Assembly (NCBI GenBank): GCA_019843655.1
Contig: JACDQD010000009.1
Location: 4,239,204 to 4,303,203 of the forward strand
Length of the DNA: 64,000 bases
Direction of reading: 5' to 3'
Source: Lethocerus indicus
Taxonomy: Eukaryota > Arthropoda > Insecta > Hemiptera > Belostomatidae
Shown here: positions 12,074 to 24,137 of the stretch, piece by piece
Position numbering within the stretch: position 1 is the stretch's first letter
How the letters are laid out: each line of letters opens with the position of its first letter
Position numbers and translations under genes: made by a program
Notes under the pieces: model-generated
Databases searched by the model: none
Seen by the model: the letters and a program-made list of their open reading frames with translations, nothing else
Told to the model about the DNA's origin: nothing

Positions 12074-15000
12074 GGGGGAGAGTGATGTCATTTAAAATTA
12101 CACTCGACTCACGTCCCCTTACCGCTCAGTCGACCTGTAAATTCGAATTTTTCTCGAATATTCCCAACAATCTAGCGAATATTTTGTGTCTTTATTGATG
12201 CAACAAAACAGCATAACATTAATCTCCATCGTCAATAAGCATTACAGAATGTTGATATTCCAAACTCTCGTGTTTCTCCTTCTAGTACCTCGAAAACAAA
12301 TGTATTAAATCTCAAATAGATAAAAGTTTAATGAAAGACTTAATAATGCTACTCCAACATTAATATCGCTTATTGTATTGTAAGGCAAATATTTATTTTT
12401 TATGTGTACGAACGATAATTATTGTTGTCTTATTATGTCTCGACATTTCGTTCCAAATATGAAGTCCGACGCTTAAGCGGTTAAGGTAATTGTGGCGAAT
12501 TCATTTTTTTTATACGGCCAGGTGCTCCGAGCTGAAAGGTATTTTTGTTCTTATAGCCTCGGCGGAAAATGATTTTAAAAAAGACTGGAAAGGATTAAAA
12601 TGTTAATTACGATGAAATTCCCTCTGAAAAAAAATGTTGCATCTCGAAAGGGAGCAATTTAAACTTTTCTTTCAATTTCCTGTTCGGAACAGATTTTCCT
12701 TTTAGGGGCGCAACTACTCGACTGCTTGTCGTGTTTTTCTCTCCGTTCTTTTATATTTTGATAAACTTTCTAATAGCTCATTTTAGATAGTAACCGGTAC
12801 TCGATATTAACAAAAACTACCCTGCTGTCCTCCCAATCGAAATAAATGAGATAAAGTCAATGACATTTTCCAAACCGGGCCCGCATATTGTCAAGGGTAA
12901 AATTGAACAAAATTAAAATCCTGTAAAAACTGTTAGTCAAAATCGTTTATGGCCATTCAGCAACTATCACGATAATAATCCATGATGATGGCCGATAACG
13001 GTAAAACCACAGTCCGTAAAAGCGGTTCACTTTAGTGGTATTTTTTATTCCGTTAATAAAAGAGATTTTGGGAAGATTAGAGGTAAACGGTGATGGAAAA
13101 GAGATCGAACGCGGGAATGAGGTTTCCCAAGATGAATTCAATTAGCGGCGGTGCGTTTGTTCCTGCTAATTGTAAACTATTCAGAACAATTTTCAACAGC
13201 GGCGAATTTGCGGCACATATTCCGCCGTAATCAGCCTCTACTTAAGAATTGTAATTGAATTTTCTTTATATTTCTCCCACGTATATGTTATGCAAATGGG
13301 TCAAACTGTGGGCGGGTTTGAGTCGCTTCGGTTCTTAAAAATTCATTTTTTTCTTCGTTTAACGCAGTGGAAGGACCTTAACAACACGCTTAGAATAAAA
13401 TTACATCAATTAGAAGTACTTGTGAATTGTTAATAACGCAAATGGGATTTGGTATTCCAGGAGTAACTGTTTCTTGATTTTACATATTTTGGCTTGATGA
13501 GAGCCAAGGTATGTGTATCGAAAAACGTCGTAAAATCGAAGTTGGCCCACCCTGAAGGAGGCCCTCTCATTTGGGATTCCGGTCGCTCCTTCCGAAATCG
13601 CATTTTTTTACTCTCGGAACCCCGACGCGGGCCGAATAGCGAATACCTGGAATTGTTTAAAATTCCAGGAATCGGAGTTTGCTAAAAGAATTGTTTTAAA
13701 TTCTCCGTTAACGCGAGAAGTGGCCACTCCAAGGACGACTTGTTATATTATAACAAGATGGACGGCGGACTAACGCGGAACCGATGTGGCGTCAATGCGA
13801 CCTCGATGGACCTCAATACCCTGGGGATGGGAAGCGAAGAGGTGGCTCATTGTGAGCTTAATTGAAACCGACCCTGGCCAAATTAAACCCGAGTATCGTG
13901 CCTCGACCCCACGGTGCCCTCCTATCAAGCCGCAGGATATTCGAACTCGCAATACATAATATGTTCCTTATAAGAGCCTATATTTCACCGAGGTAAAATT
14001 TCAAACGGTTCTTCGTAAACATTTCATATATTAGATTATTAAAACGGAGCAATATAAGATTATTGAAAATAAGTTGAAATTTTAATTACAGTGGTATCTT
14101 AGGATCGAAATCCGGGTCCAGTCCGTTTACGCTTCATCACTCGAACAACCGCGCTATAACATTTTTTTTTCAATTTGAAATTTTCTTTATTGCATACCGA
14201 ACAACGCTAATAGAAACAGCACTGTGTATACATGTACAGTATGTAATTTGGCGAGTCACTGTCGGAATGCCTCCATGACTCCACAATATTGACACGTCGC
14301 GAATTGGCAGGCAAGTGGGCGTAACATGGGCGAATTCAAGGATCACGATCGGCTCCAAGCCGGGCCACGAGCGATATTATCCGGATTATTCAATTTTATT
14401 ACGCCTTTTTATCTCTCTCCTATCCTCCGTCCTTGTACGTGGGCTCGTTGCGCGGGCAAGGTATTTTTCGCGTGGGTTTCCAACGGCCAATACGCAGGCA
14501 TCGTAGTGCAGATAGAACAATTACGCCTATCAGTTAATTAAATGGAATATTGTTCGTATAATATTTTGAACCTGGGTAAAGGCCGAGGAGGTAACTGCGA
14601 AGGTCTCTAGGTGGTGTGTCGATCACATGAAAAGACAAATATACCAAAAATATCCGACCATCAATCGTCGTAAAACCCCCGATAATTATTTTAGTCTGAT
14701 TATATATGAGAGCAGAATCGTCGCCTATTCCTTCATTATTTCATTTTATTACGGACGAAATTTCTCTTTCCCCGTCCACATGTTTCTATACGACTTCCCT
14801 TTTTATTATATCGGGGTTAGCCCGGGTATTGTGCGAGGGGCTCTGAGCAGGCGGGTACCTCTGGCAACGTGCTTTTATGGGTCAGTCTTGTGGGGCGAAA
14901 TTGGCGCAGCTCCAGGCCCCCCTTCCTATATAACCCGGCCTACGCTAACCCCGTCCTGGAGCCGAGGCGAAATTGAACCGATAACTTTTCCTGTCGGTCT

Positions 15001-18000
15001 CGATAAAAACGTCCGACCTTAGGGCTGCCCAATTTAGGGCAACTCCCTGAAAAAGTCGCGGGCTTCGCCACCACAGATCTGGCTCTAAAATATCGTCTAT
15101 AATCTATAATTATATTTGAATTATTATTAAGTGATATCCGGTGGGATCGCGTAATACTGTGGGAAGAACCTCGGTTAACCCCTGCGATTCTGGGATTTTC
15201 CTTGTGCTTGGAAACCCCTGGTGTTGTCTGCTTCCCGTAGTTTTTTATGTATGCACACAATACCATTGTAAATTGTTTTATTCAATTTTTTGAATATTAT
15301 TTTGATATCTCATTTAAACGAGCCGATTTTCGAATCGACAAACAGTACGTTCCTTGTAGAATTAGACAGGATTCTCCCACGAGTTTCTTGATTCGTTCTT
15401 CTCTCAGCCGCAACGGTATTGGTTACTGCTTTGCCACAGGACAATTATATTCTCCACAGTGGAGTTTTAAATTGAACAATAAGAATATCGATAGTTAAAA
15501 CGTTTTTCGATAGCAAATTCTATGTTTTAAAAACAAATTTTTCCTTTAAATTGCAAATATTATTGAGAAAAATAGACAAATTAGATTAAAAAATTAAAAC
15601 AAATTTATTGTAAAAATTAATTATTTATGAATTGAGTTTATGAGTGGCCATAATCAGAAAATAAATCGATTTTTTTTAGTTAGCGACTTTTACAAAACGT
15701 TTGAGTATAATGATCATCTAGTTTCAACTTCTAAGGGTTCAGAAAATAAAAGCCGGAAGCTAATATATCCAATCTCTTTTATTCAAATTACGCCTAAGAT
15801 ATTTATGATAATTTCCCTTTTAATTCGTTATTTATATGACAATTGAGAATGGAATTTAAAATTGCCTCATTCTTTTGGCAGCAGCTCTAGTGCCCCTCCA
15901 GGCCCAAGTTTAAAATCTGTAGGACAGTTCAGTCGGCATTTTTTATATATAAAATATCCTGGAAGTTTTCCAATGTGTTAGCGACCCTATTTCGCGCGTT
16001 TCGAAACCTCACGCTCTTGTCCCTACATTGGCGCAGTGCTGCTCTGCCAAAAATGGTTTCGGCCGCTCGAATATTAATTTGTTTCCTGGCTAAAAAGATT
16101 GAACTTTAAGTTGGCGAACGCTTACGTCATTGACTTTTCCGCTGTTTATCTAGAGCGTTGCACTTGACGTTGGAGGAAAACTGCTTCTTATTTTCCTTAT
16201 TGCAGTCATGACAAATGAACAAATTTACGGGTCCGATAGGTACCGGAACCGTCCCACCAAGATAAGACTGAAAATCGTGTTATTTATATCACCACTCAGG
16301 TGAGGAAGGTATGTTCCTATAACTCTCGTATATTTTCGTTACTTGCTACGTTGGCTGTACGAATACTACGTTAGTAAAGCAGCATTTTGATTTAGTCCTG
16401 TATAACTAACATACATAGTATAACCAAAGAGAAAAAAACTATTTTTAAATAGATTAACGCCATAAATAAATTATTGATTCATAAAATGGTCACATCTATT
16501 GCGTAAGTTCGAACACTAGAATTGATGGCAAGCAGTCGTTCAGAACCTGTACTTAGCGAACTCTTTAAATTGATTGAAATTTAAAATTGGGATTGTATTT
16601 GAAGAAAAATACTTGCACCTTCTATCGAGATCTCCGCAACAGTGAAACGAGGTTCATTCTTCACCGACCGGAGCGAAACACAGAACAGGAAGAACAATGA
16701 TGATGAATGGGACCGGGAATTATGAACGGGAGCGATGCCGCAGTCTAGAGGCGAGCCAACGGAGTATGAAGTACAAATACTGCCCGTCTAATTGACCGTT
16801 GAAAAATATACGAGTGGACAAGTGTTCCATGTTCCGCACCGCTGAAATATTTTCCTCGGGGGAACAATTTTTAATTCATCGCGCTAAAATTCCTTCGAAC
16901 CATTCACTTTTCACGCGTGTACATTTACAAATTTTATATTATAAAATGGCGAACCGAAATTTCTATCAACTGGAAATTTTTATCGATCTCGAGACGTTTC
17001 TGTTACAACTACAGTACACTAATTCAGGAAGTTTATGTATGTTTATGTATTTCTGGTGAAACGTCGCAAACGTGCGGGAATCACCAAAGGAAACGTGTTT
17101 ATTACATTCCCCGCTAATCAGCAGGAAATTCCTGTACTGTACAGCATTTCGGATTTTTCCTTGCAGTTATAATCATATGATTTCCCATTCATTTTCTTGA
17201 AAATAGACATCGGCACAAACAAAATATGAGTGCAACTCGTACGACTTGGGCTGTAGTCGGACAATTTTGGAGAACTGTAATTTATCAATTATGCTGTTCC
17301 TTCCTTTTATTGGCAAACGAGTAGGGCCTTTTTATGGCAGCTGGTACAAATGACGTAACTATGAAGTAAGCGGCGCCGTATTCTCAACACACGTGGGCGG
17401 AGGAGGACATACGCAGCAAAATAATACATTTTTTGTTTCAGTTTCCTACCGCCAGTTATTATTTTTCTACAACTTGTTTTTGAAAAAGGGAACCAAAATG
17501 TAGAAAAGTTAAAAGTCTAATATATAATAGCTTTCCTCGTACTATACGAACCGAACTGGTTCCGATGTGTTCCTGAATGCTCTACGATAAATGTTTACTG
17601 GTCGTCGAGGACTCGTTTCATATATTCAGCTCATCGTCCACCGCCCTCACCAAATAGGAAACTCTCGGACGGTTGTTCCCAGCGTCCATTTGTAATACAA
17701 ATGAAGTCGGCCGAACTTAAGAATTAAACTTAATATTCAATGGGACGGGTCGAATGTGTAAAGTTTCGCAACAGGAAATTCCGTATTTAAATCCAAACCG
17801 CCCGACCCGATCGTGGATCTCTTGGATATTCGAGACAGTCGTGTAATATTTTTCGATTAATGTTTCAATTTTCTCAAGACAGGAACAATATTAACAGTTG
17901 GTCTCCAATTTCAATAAGAAAGACATATTCTTCTTCTAACGGCAATCAGGAGAGTTCTACATATCGGCAAATATTGACGAAAGACTATAAAACCGAAAAA

Positions 18001-20256
18001 AAATTATATCGGCCACCAGGTTAACGAAAACACGAAATGTAAATATACGGATATCTAGAAATAATATTTATCCAAATTGTTTATTCTACACTTGTAGGAT
18101 CACAGGCGGAGTATAGGAATCGGTTTTTCCCATCTAGGGTTTTTTTTCTACAACCTTTCCCCAAAATAATCTTTTTTTTTCAAAGGAATAATGATTTTAT
18201 AATGTTCATATTAATATTTATTGGTATCTGAACCGCACCAAACAGATTAATCTTAGCCAAACGGGTTACTTAAGTTGCATTTGTTCAAAAATGACAAAAG
18301 ACCAAAAAATAATGAATAGTTTATTAAGCATGCCTTACCTATTCTTAAAAGTAATCCCGAAATGCGAAAAAGTGAAAATTAAGTCTGGAATATATATTTT
18401 TTGGTATATTTCAATGTCTGGTTTCCGGTCTGTGGGAGGTTTCAAGTGAAAGGCCGAACTCTATTCTCCCATAGAACTGTCTTGAGTCCGGTCTATTTCC
18501 GACGTTTCGGAATCGCTGCCTGTTCCGTCACCAGGGTCTGCTAGCAGCTCGGGTTTCTTCCCACAGTACGCGTTCAAATCGGAACAGCAGAAGGCATCGT
18601 TCTAGAATATTACTTTCAACATGTTCTCTAAGAGAACGTAAGTCCGTCCGATTCCAATTGGGCGGCTACCATCTGGCGCCGGGGGGCGCCGGGGTTTCAC
18701 TCGGGGCTTAGATTTCTCCCAACTGTCCCAATCCCGATTTCGATTTCGATTTGGATTGCGTTCAGTCCGCTCGTTTCACCGGCTGCTTTCAAATCATACA
18801 CTCGAGGACGTTTTCGAAACTCCTCAAGAAGATATAACTTCCGCCACCCAACTATCGAGCTGGAATGAATTAGAACTGCAGCTTTTCCTCAATAACATTT
18901 TCGTTTATACGTGTTTAACTAACCTAAGTATTTAGTAATCTAAACCGATTTTATTTTATCAGACAGCGCGTCTTATTAATATAAGCCTACAAAGGTAAAG
19001 GTATAAAGCGTAAGCTCTATTTCAGAGCCGAAAAATCACAATAGGCATCCTATTGCGAAACCTCTTGTGCGGAATTGCCGAGAACAAAGCCGCACCAGAA
19101 AAGCTCGGAAAAGCCCATTAACAAAAAATATAGAGAATTCGGATGAAAGAATTGTGAACAGCTGCGATAAAAGATTTCGACAAAGGCAGCCCAATTAAAT
19201 CTGGCCGAGTTACACAATGGCGGGTTCTTAATGGCCCTGATAAGTTTAATATGCCACTGACCTTTGAAAACAGTTTCTGTCCGATCTTTTCTATTGGTTT
19301 TTTACTTCTGGTATTTCTCTGATTGCAGACACTAAGTGGTTTCGTCAATTTTATTTGTATTTCTATTTCGTACAGCTAAAAGTAATAATAATATTCTTTA
19401 CACACGTTAATAATTTCCCAGATATTTTTCAAAGATTATTTTTGACAAGGCCCTATGTCAATGGCAATAACCGAACAGATTAGTTTATTCACCAGTCAGA
19501 ATAAATTACTATACTCTAACGTAATGTACCGATCGTGGCGAGAAGCAGAAACCAGCTTAGGATCGAACCGTATCTAACGCTGGGGACAGGAAATCGGACG
19601 ACCGATAAGAATACACATATGACTCCGTTTAAATACACATGACTAACATGCCGTCATTACGCGTCTTGGCCAATTTGTCTTGCCCACTAATTCTTTTCAG
19701 AGAAGGAAAGCTGATTGGTTAATGCTTGATTTCCTGTTCTCGGTAGTCGGTCTAACAAATACAGACAATTAAGTGTGCGTCTCCGCGGGGCCGAATGTTC
19801 GTGGGAAACCGTTGTTCAAATTTAATTTCAGCATGTTGCCGTTGTTGAGACATTGTTTCCGTCAAACAAAGGAAGGGTCATATCCGGACATAAGTTCAAA
19901 TACCAGCCGCAATTAAGTACTTGTTCAATAATTTTAGATGTTACAAGATTGATGAAAAGAAATTGAACTGAAGCCGAGTTTCTTATGTGAAATGCGAGTT
20001 AATCCCACTGGCCAAACTGGTTCTGCCGATGAACCCGGACGTCTGGATGCCCGTGTACTTTACTGTTATGTTGAAACTGTGCCCGAGCAAAGAATTCACG
20101 ACCGCCTTACCGCCATACCGTTTACCTTTGATTATCCTCTCCTAGGCTTGTCTAAAACAAGAATATTTCGGTTACAAACATTAGGCTAACAAGTTAAAAG
20201 GTTTAGAAAAATATATATCATAGTTCTCTCCATCTTCGGTCTCCAATCGCTGATTT

Positions 20257-20345
20257 TTCCTGGACCGGTCTAGCAACAGTCAGATTTAAAAAACTTTGGT
20301 TTTCCGAACATTCCTACACTTTAAAACAGGTATTCCGAACTGAAT
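20257..20345 (+). mobile_element. dispersed repeat family A, fragment 2
   Basis: GACCGGTCTAGCAA near 20261 is followed about 50 nt later by AAAACAGGTATTCC (20323-20336). The reverse complement of 44210-44280 shows the same blocks in the same order, and the AAAACAGGTATTCC block also occurs at about 6680-6693. This copy is shorter between the two blocks, as after an internal deletion. Confidence 0.5.
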
Positions 20346-21204
20346 AACGTTTATTTCCCCCGTTCCCTGACAGTTTTAAACCAACATTCAATTTTCCCTT
20401 ACAATCCAATGCAATGCAGTTTTTTGCCTGTAATTGTCGGAGGTTCTAGGACCAATATGTATTGCGACTCGAAAATGTATTTCAAAATTAAATTACGTCG
20501 GGTTCTTTTAAAGATAAACTTTGTAACCTCGCTAATCTTTTCTCCTTCACTGGTTTTATCACTCATAAACAAGTTGAATGTTCATTTATTGCAGTGTTAT
20601 TTCGACTATTTTAAAGCTAGACTCTTTTCCTTTAGGATTTATTTATTTATTTTTCACTTTTTCATACTCCTATATTCAATCTGAAGTCCTATAATATTTA
20701 CAGTATTGAAGGGGCAATAACGTTTACGTAAGAATTTGATTTATGACTAAATTTTTTTCCTATTTCGTAATGTCAGCTTTAAAATCACACCATAACCTCA
20801 ACATACCGATAGTTGATGTTTCATTTCCGTCTCCTCATCCTAATCCACTCGTTGAATTCCTCACGGCCATTAACCGGGGGGTCCTTTATCTCCCCCGACG
20901 GCGGTTTTAACGCCACTGGCCTAGTGATCTATATCAGGCTTGCATATGATGCAGGCGACAGTAACATTTCACAATTGTATTTATAAGTTATAAGGATAAA
21001 GGTTGATTGTAGAATAAATCGAATTCTCGCGGCTTCAATAAATTAGCGAGGCTCCTACAGGGGTCGACACCGGTTGGTAATTGTAAGGGCCGAAGGAAGG
21101 AATTAAGGATGACCGCTAACTACCGGAATGGGGTCGGAAGCCCGATGAATACAATGGAATTGTTCCCCTTTTACCCCCCGGCTTGTTTTCCCGACCCGGA
21201 GTGA

Positions 21205-21226
21205 ACACACACACACACACACACAC
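21205..21226 (+). repeat. (AC)11 microsatellite
   Basis: Eleven perfect AC dinucleotides. Its length is likely variable within the species. Confidence 0.95.
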
Positions 21227-21535
21227 GCCCACAACTGACACTTATCTCGTTGTTGCTCATTGACCTTAATACAATAATTATGCGCCTCGGTTTTAGAAAT
21301 TCAATAAAGGAATCAAAGACCGGTAATTACCGTGTTTCCATTAGTACATCGTTATTTCAGAATGGGGAAGTGTAATTGGCTGATAAGACCGCGCTATCTT
21401 AGTGTGACGAAATAAAGACTGTTCCCTGTATAATAAATACTCGTTTACTGTTTAACGCAAGATACCCCATTTTCGTTTTCCGGCCATATTCCAATAGAAT
21501 AAAACGCAACTCGCAAGAACATAACTGAATTTGAA

Positions 21536-21545
21536 GGGGGGGGGG
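21536..21545 (+). repeat. poly-G tract (10 G)
   Basis: Ten consecutive G residues in otherwise mixed sequence. Sequencing length errors are possible here. Confidence 0.9.
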
Positions 21546-23060
21546 TATGATTAGTTTGCACGCGGCGTATTTAATTAATTCAGTGCCAACTAAATCATAC
21601 TCGAGTGATTATTGCAGAAGAAAGTATTACAGAAAATTACGCCTATCAATTATAATTTTCGGTGGGAACTACCCCGGTTGGCAGGGGTTGACACCCTGCT
21701 ATTCCGGAATTTTTCCCGTGTTCAACCAACCGAACGAGATCCACTGGAAGGGTATTTGACGTTTCCGCCCGTGGCCCGACGTTTCGGAACTAAACGACTG
21801 GCCGGAGTGGGGTCAATTCGAGTTCAAGTAGCCGAAAATTTATTGCGCTCGTTCGAATTTGCGCCGTCCTTTGAAACGTTGAAAGAACAACTCGTGAATA
21901 GGAGATTTTCTACTGTTCGTCCCGCCTTAGCTCGGTCGGTGTAGAGGGGCCCGGACTCCCCGGTGAGGTCACTTTCGCCCGTCAGTATTGTTCGAGGAAC
22001 GCGAGGTCTCTCCTGGCGTTGAGGAATGCCCGAGAATCGAACTCCAGATACAATCCCTTTTGTTCATTTGCAGTTTAACTGTGGCCAATTTAACTCGCAG
22101 AAGGAGAAAATAATTGTTCGCGACGCCGAAGAACCTTTCGGTCGATACAACAGCGTCGGGGTCTCTTTGTACAGTGCGCGGGTTTCTAATTTGATTCGTT
22201 ACAGCAACATGTATAATAATAAAAAAATCATCATTAACGCGTGTGTGATTAAAAAAAGAGTATAAATATTTAGTGATTCCCCCAAACTTTGTTGTAGCCT
22301 TTTTCAGTGCGATATTAAATTGACCATTGGCAAATTTCTAATTGAAAGTTGATATATTAGTTTATTTGTTTTATAATTATTATTTCTTTTCGATTTCTAA
22401 TACGGTTATTTCTCAGGTCGATTCAATACCGTACCGCTCAGGTTTCATAACCTTATGAACAGAAGCATCATTTCTTTGATTTAAATCTCAAAATGCAAAT
22501 TTCTAAATTGCCCATTTATAAACGATTAAAAGCGAATTTATAAGCGAATAAACCGATTACCGGGTGCGTATTGAATCCAATGAATATTCATTCCGTTTCC
22601 GCTTGTTCCATTAAAACCGAACGATTTTAATAAAATTAACGTGCAGAATATATATCGGAACGCGGGCCCCGCTATCTCACGGCCCTTATCTGTCCACCGA
22701 TTGTTGGCGTATATAGTTCTAATGCAGTCGTAAACATTTAAAACGCGACCCCTTCAAATGTTGTTGACCTTATTTTCCATTGTGCATATGCAAATTACAA
22801 GGACGTAAACGGGAGTATGGAAATTAGAAAAAAGAAAATTTTGTGTGAATTGATTTTGAGAATGTTTATTTAAATATTCCAGTACGGACAAAACTTTATA
22901 CGACCTTATACGTCTCTATAACGATAATTTTATTTACTTGCCCGGTACTATATTAATTATGACTCTTAGTTCTAGTCTTCATGAATCAGAAAGAAACTTA
23001 ATAAATTTCCTTGTTCTTGCCTAATATTATTTGCTCCATACATATACTGATACACGGTAA

Positions 23061-23091
23061 TTAACATTGGTTTTTTTTGTTCCAGGTAAGT
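23061..23091 (+). other. candidate recursive splice site (ratcheting point) RP1
   Basis: The order seen is TTAAC (possible branch point, A at 23064), a pyrimidine tract at 23071-23083 (eight T, G, then TTCC), AG at 23084-23085, and GTAAGT at 23086-23091. A full 3' splice site thus runs straight into a full 5' splice site with nothing between. In Drosophila such sites let long introns be removed in steps: exon 1 is joined to the AG, which rebuilds a donor used for the next step. Here the regenerated junction would be CA|GTAAGT, the same as the original exon 1 donor. It lies on the sense strand of the long Unc-76 intron, 22,365 nt from that donor. Motif and position are seen directly. Use in splicing is inference, supported by the near-identical site at 44454-44475. 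Confidence 0.72.
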
Positions 23092-23114
23092 TTCCGTTGA
23101 TGCGTTTATTCTAC

Positions 23115-23120
23115 GTAAGT
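23115..23120 (+). other. secondary donor-like GTAAGT downstream of RP1
   Basis: A second GTAAGT (context CTAC|GTAAGTTAA) lies 29 nt after the RP1 acceptor. With RP1 it could define a 29-nt mini-exon (23086-23114). In exon-definition models of recursive splicing, such a downstream donor helps recognise the site before it is skipped. If retained, the mini-exon reads CA|G TAA, an immediate stop. Confidence 0.4.
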
Positions 23121-24104
23121 TAATTTCTAATATTCTGTACGCTTAGAATTTGGAGTCCGATCGCCAAATCGATCGAATTGTGTGAAGTCATTAGGACAGG
23201 GTGCATATGTGGGGGCCACCCTTTGAAAAAACGGCTCTCCAAGGGCCTTATTATACGCCTGTATGAACAAAAGGCATCGTCACCTCATTATCGCACGGCC
23301 CGGCCCCCTTTTAGTCGACGTTCATAGGTCATGGAACCCAGCCGTTGTGCACTGAGCCGGTACTATTGTTCGTATGATTTTTTCTGGACTGCAATCCGAT
23401 TATTTGAATATAATTCAATGAAACTAGAATCGGGAATATAAATAATGAATTCAATCGCTCTGTTACAATGTCACGATTGAGGTCCTAAATTTGATATAAA
23501 GGAACGTGCTCATTCACTAGAGTAATTCCAGTTTGAACTCAATTCGGAATTATTCAACTGACAGTAACTACGTTTTAATATATTTTTCAGTCCTCCTGAG
23601 CGTATCCCATCTCTGGGTCTGATACAGGATTTCAAGTATTGAATTAGCATCAAAAATGTTTTCTTCACGTCAACTCATAGAACTTCGCATTGCCCTTTGA
23701 AACCGTTGAAAATTCATATTTCGTAGTGGAAGAGAGAAGAAATGTTAAATAAATCTCCAGAGCCTGCGGGCCAAATGCGTTCTATTTGCCTCTGAGTTTA
23801 TGGTATTTTTTTACATCAAATATATCACAGTCGTACGTATTCCGGTTCGCAGGCCGTGTATCCGTTTTTATCTCATCGTGATAGATGTTACCTTTGAAAA
23901 ACTGGTGTACGCACACGCAGGCGTACACAGGGAATTTGAGTCTGCACTTTTACAAATACCACAGTACTGTGTATTTATGCACTTTCCATTCTGTTAGGCC
24001 CAGGCTTTCGCCCACGGCCGCTCATATTCGAGGTATAATAAAACAAATATATAATTAATTTTCTTCCAGCATTCGTTTAAGCACTGATGTTACGTCCCTA
24101 GGCG

Positions 24105-24137
24105 AAGAGAGAGAGGGAGGGAGGGAGGGAGAGAGGG
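24105..24137 (+). repeat. GA/GAGG microsatellite
   Basis: A purine-only run of GAGA followed by GGGA/GAGG units. Low complexity, no function evident. Confidence 0.9.

Larger units (their letters stand above)
721..23085 (+). other. first intron, segment 1 (donor of exon 1 to first ratchet site)
   Basis: These 22,365 nt lie between the exon 1 donor and the first AG|GTAAGT juxtaposition. I recognise no protein family, tRNA or structural RNA in them. The DNA is mainly AT-rich with short GC-rich patches, for example about 11360-11600. It holds dispersed repeats near 6.6, 9.7 and 20.3 kb, GA and AC microsatellites, a tandem 10-mer (GGCGCCGGGG twice) at 18675-18694 and a short TTTCGA run near 18735-18752. 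Open frames here stay below about 135 codons, as expected by chance in this much DNA. Enhancers could be present, but I cannot pick one out. Confidence 0.7.

Noticed and set aside
16285..16305. CACTCAG|GTGAGG as a ratchet site
   Set aside because: Donor is non-consensus at the last position and the tract before the AG is broken by A residues. Much weaker than RP1 and RP2.
22020..22060. tRNA-like B-box (GTTCGATTC) on the - strand
   Set aside because: The T-stem has a mismatch, the acceptor arm does not pair, and no A-box sits at the right distance.
22400..22425. TTATTTCTCAG|GTCGAT as a ratchet site
   Set aside because: The acceptor side is acceptable, but GTCGAT is not a usable donor.
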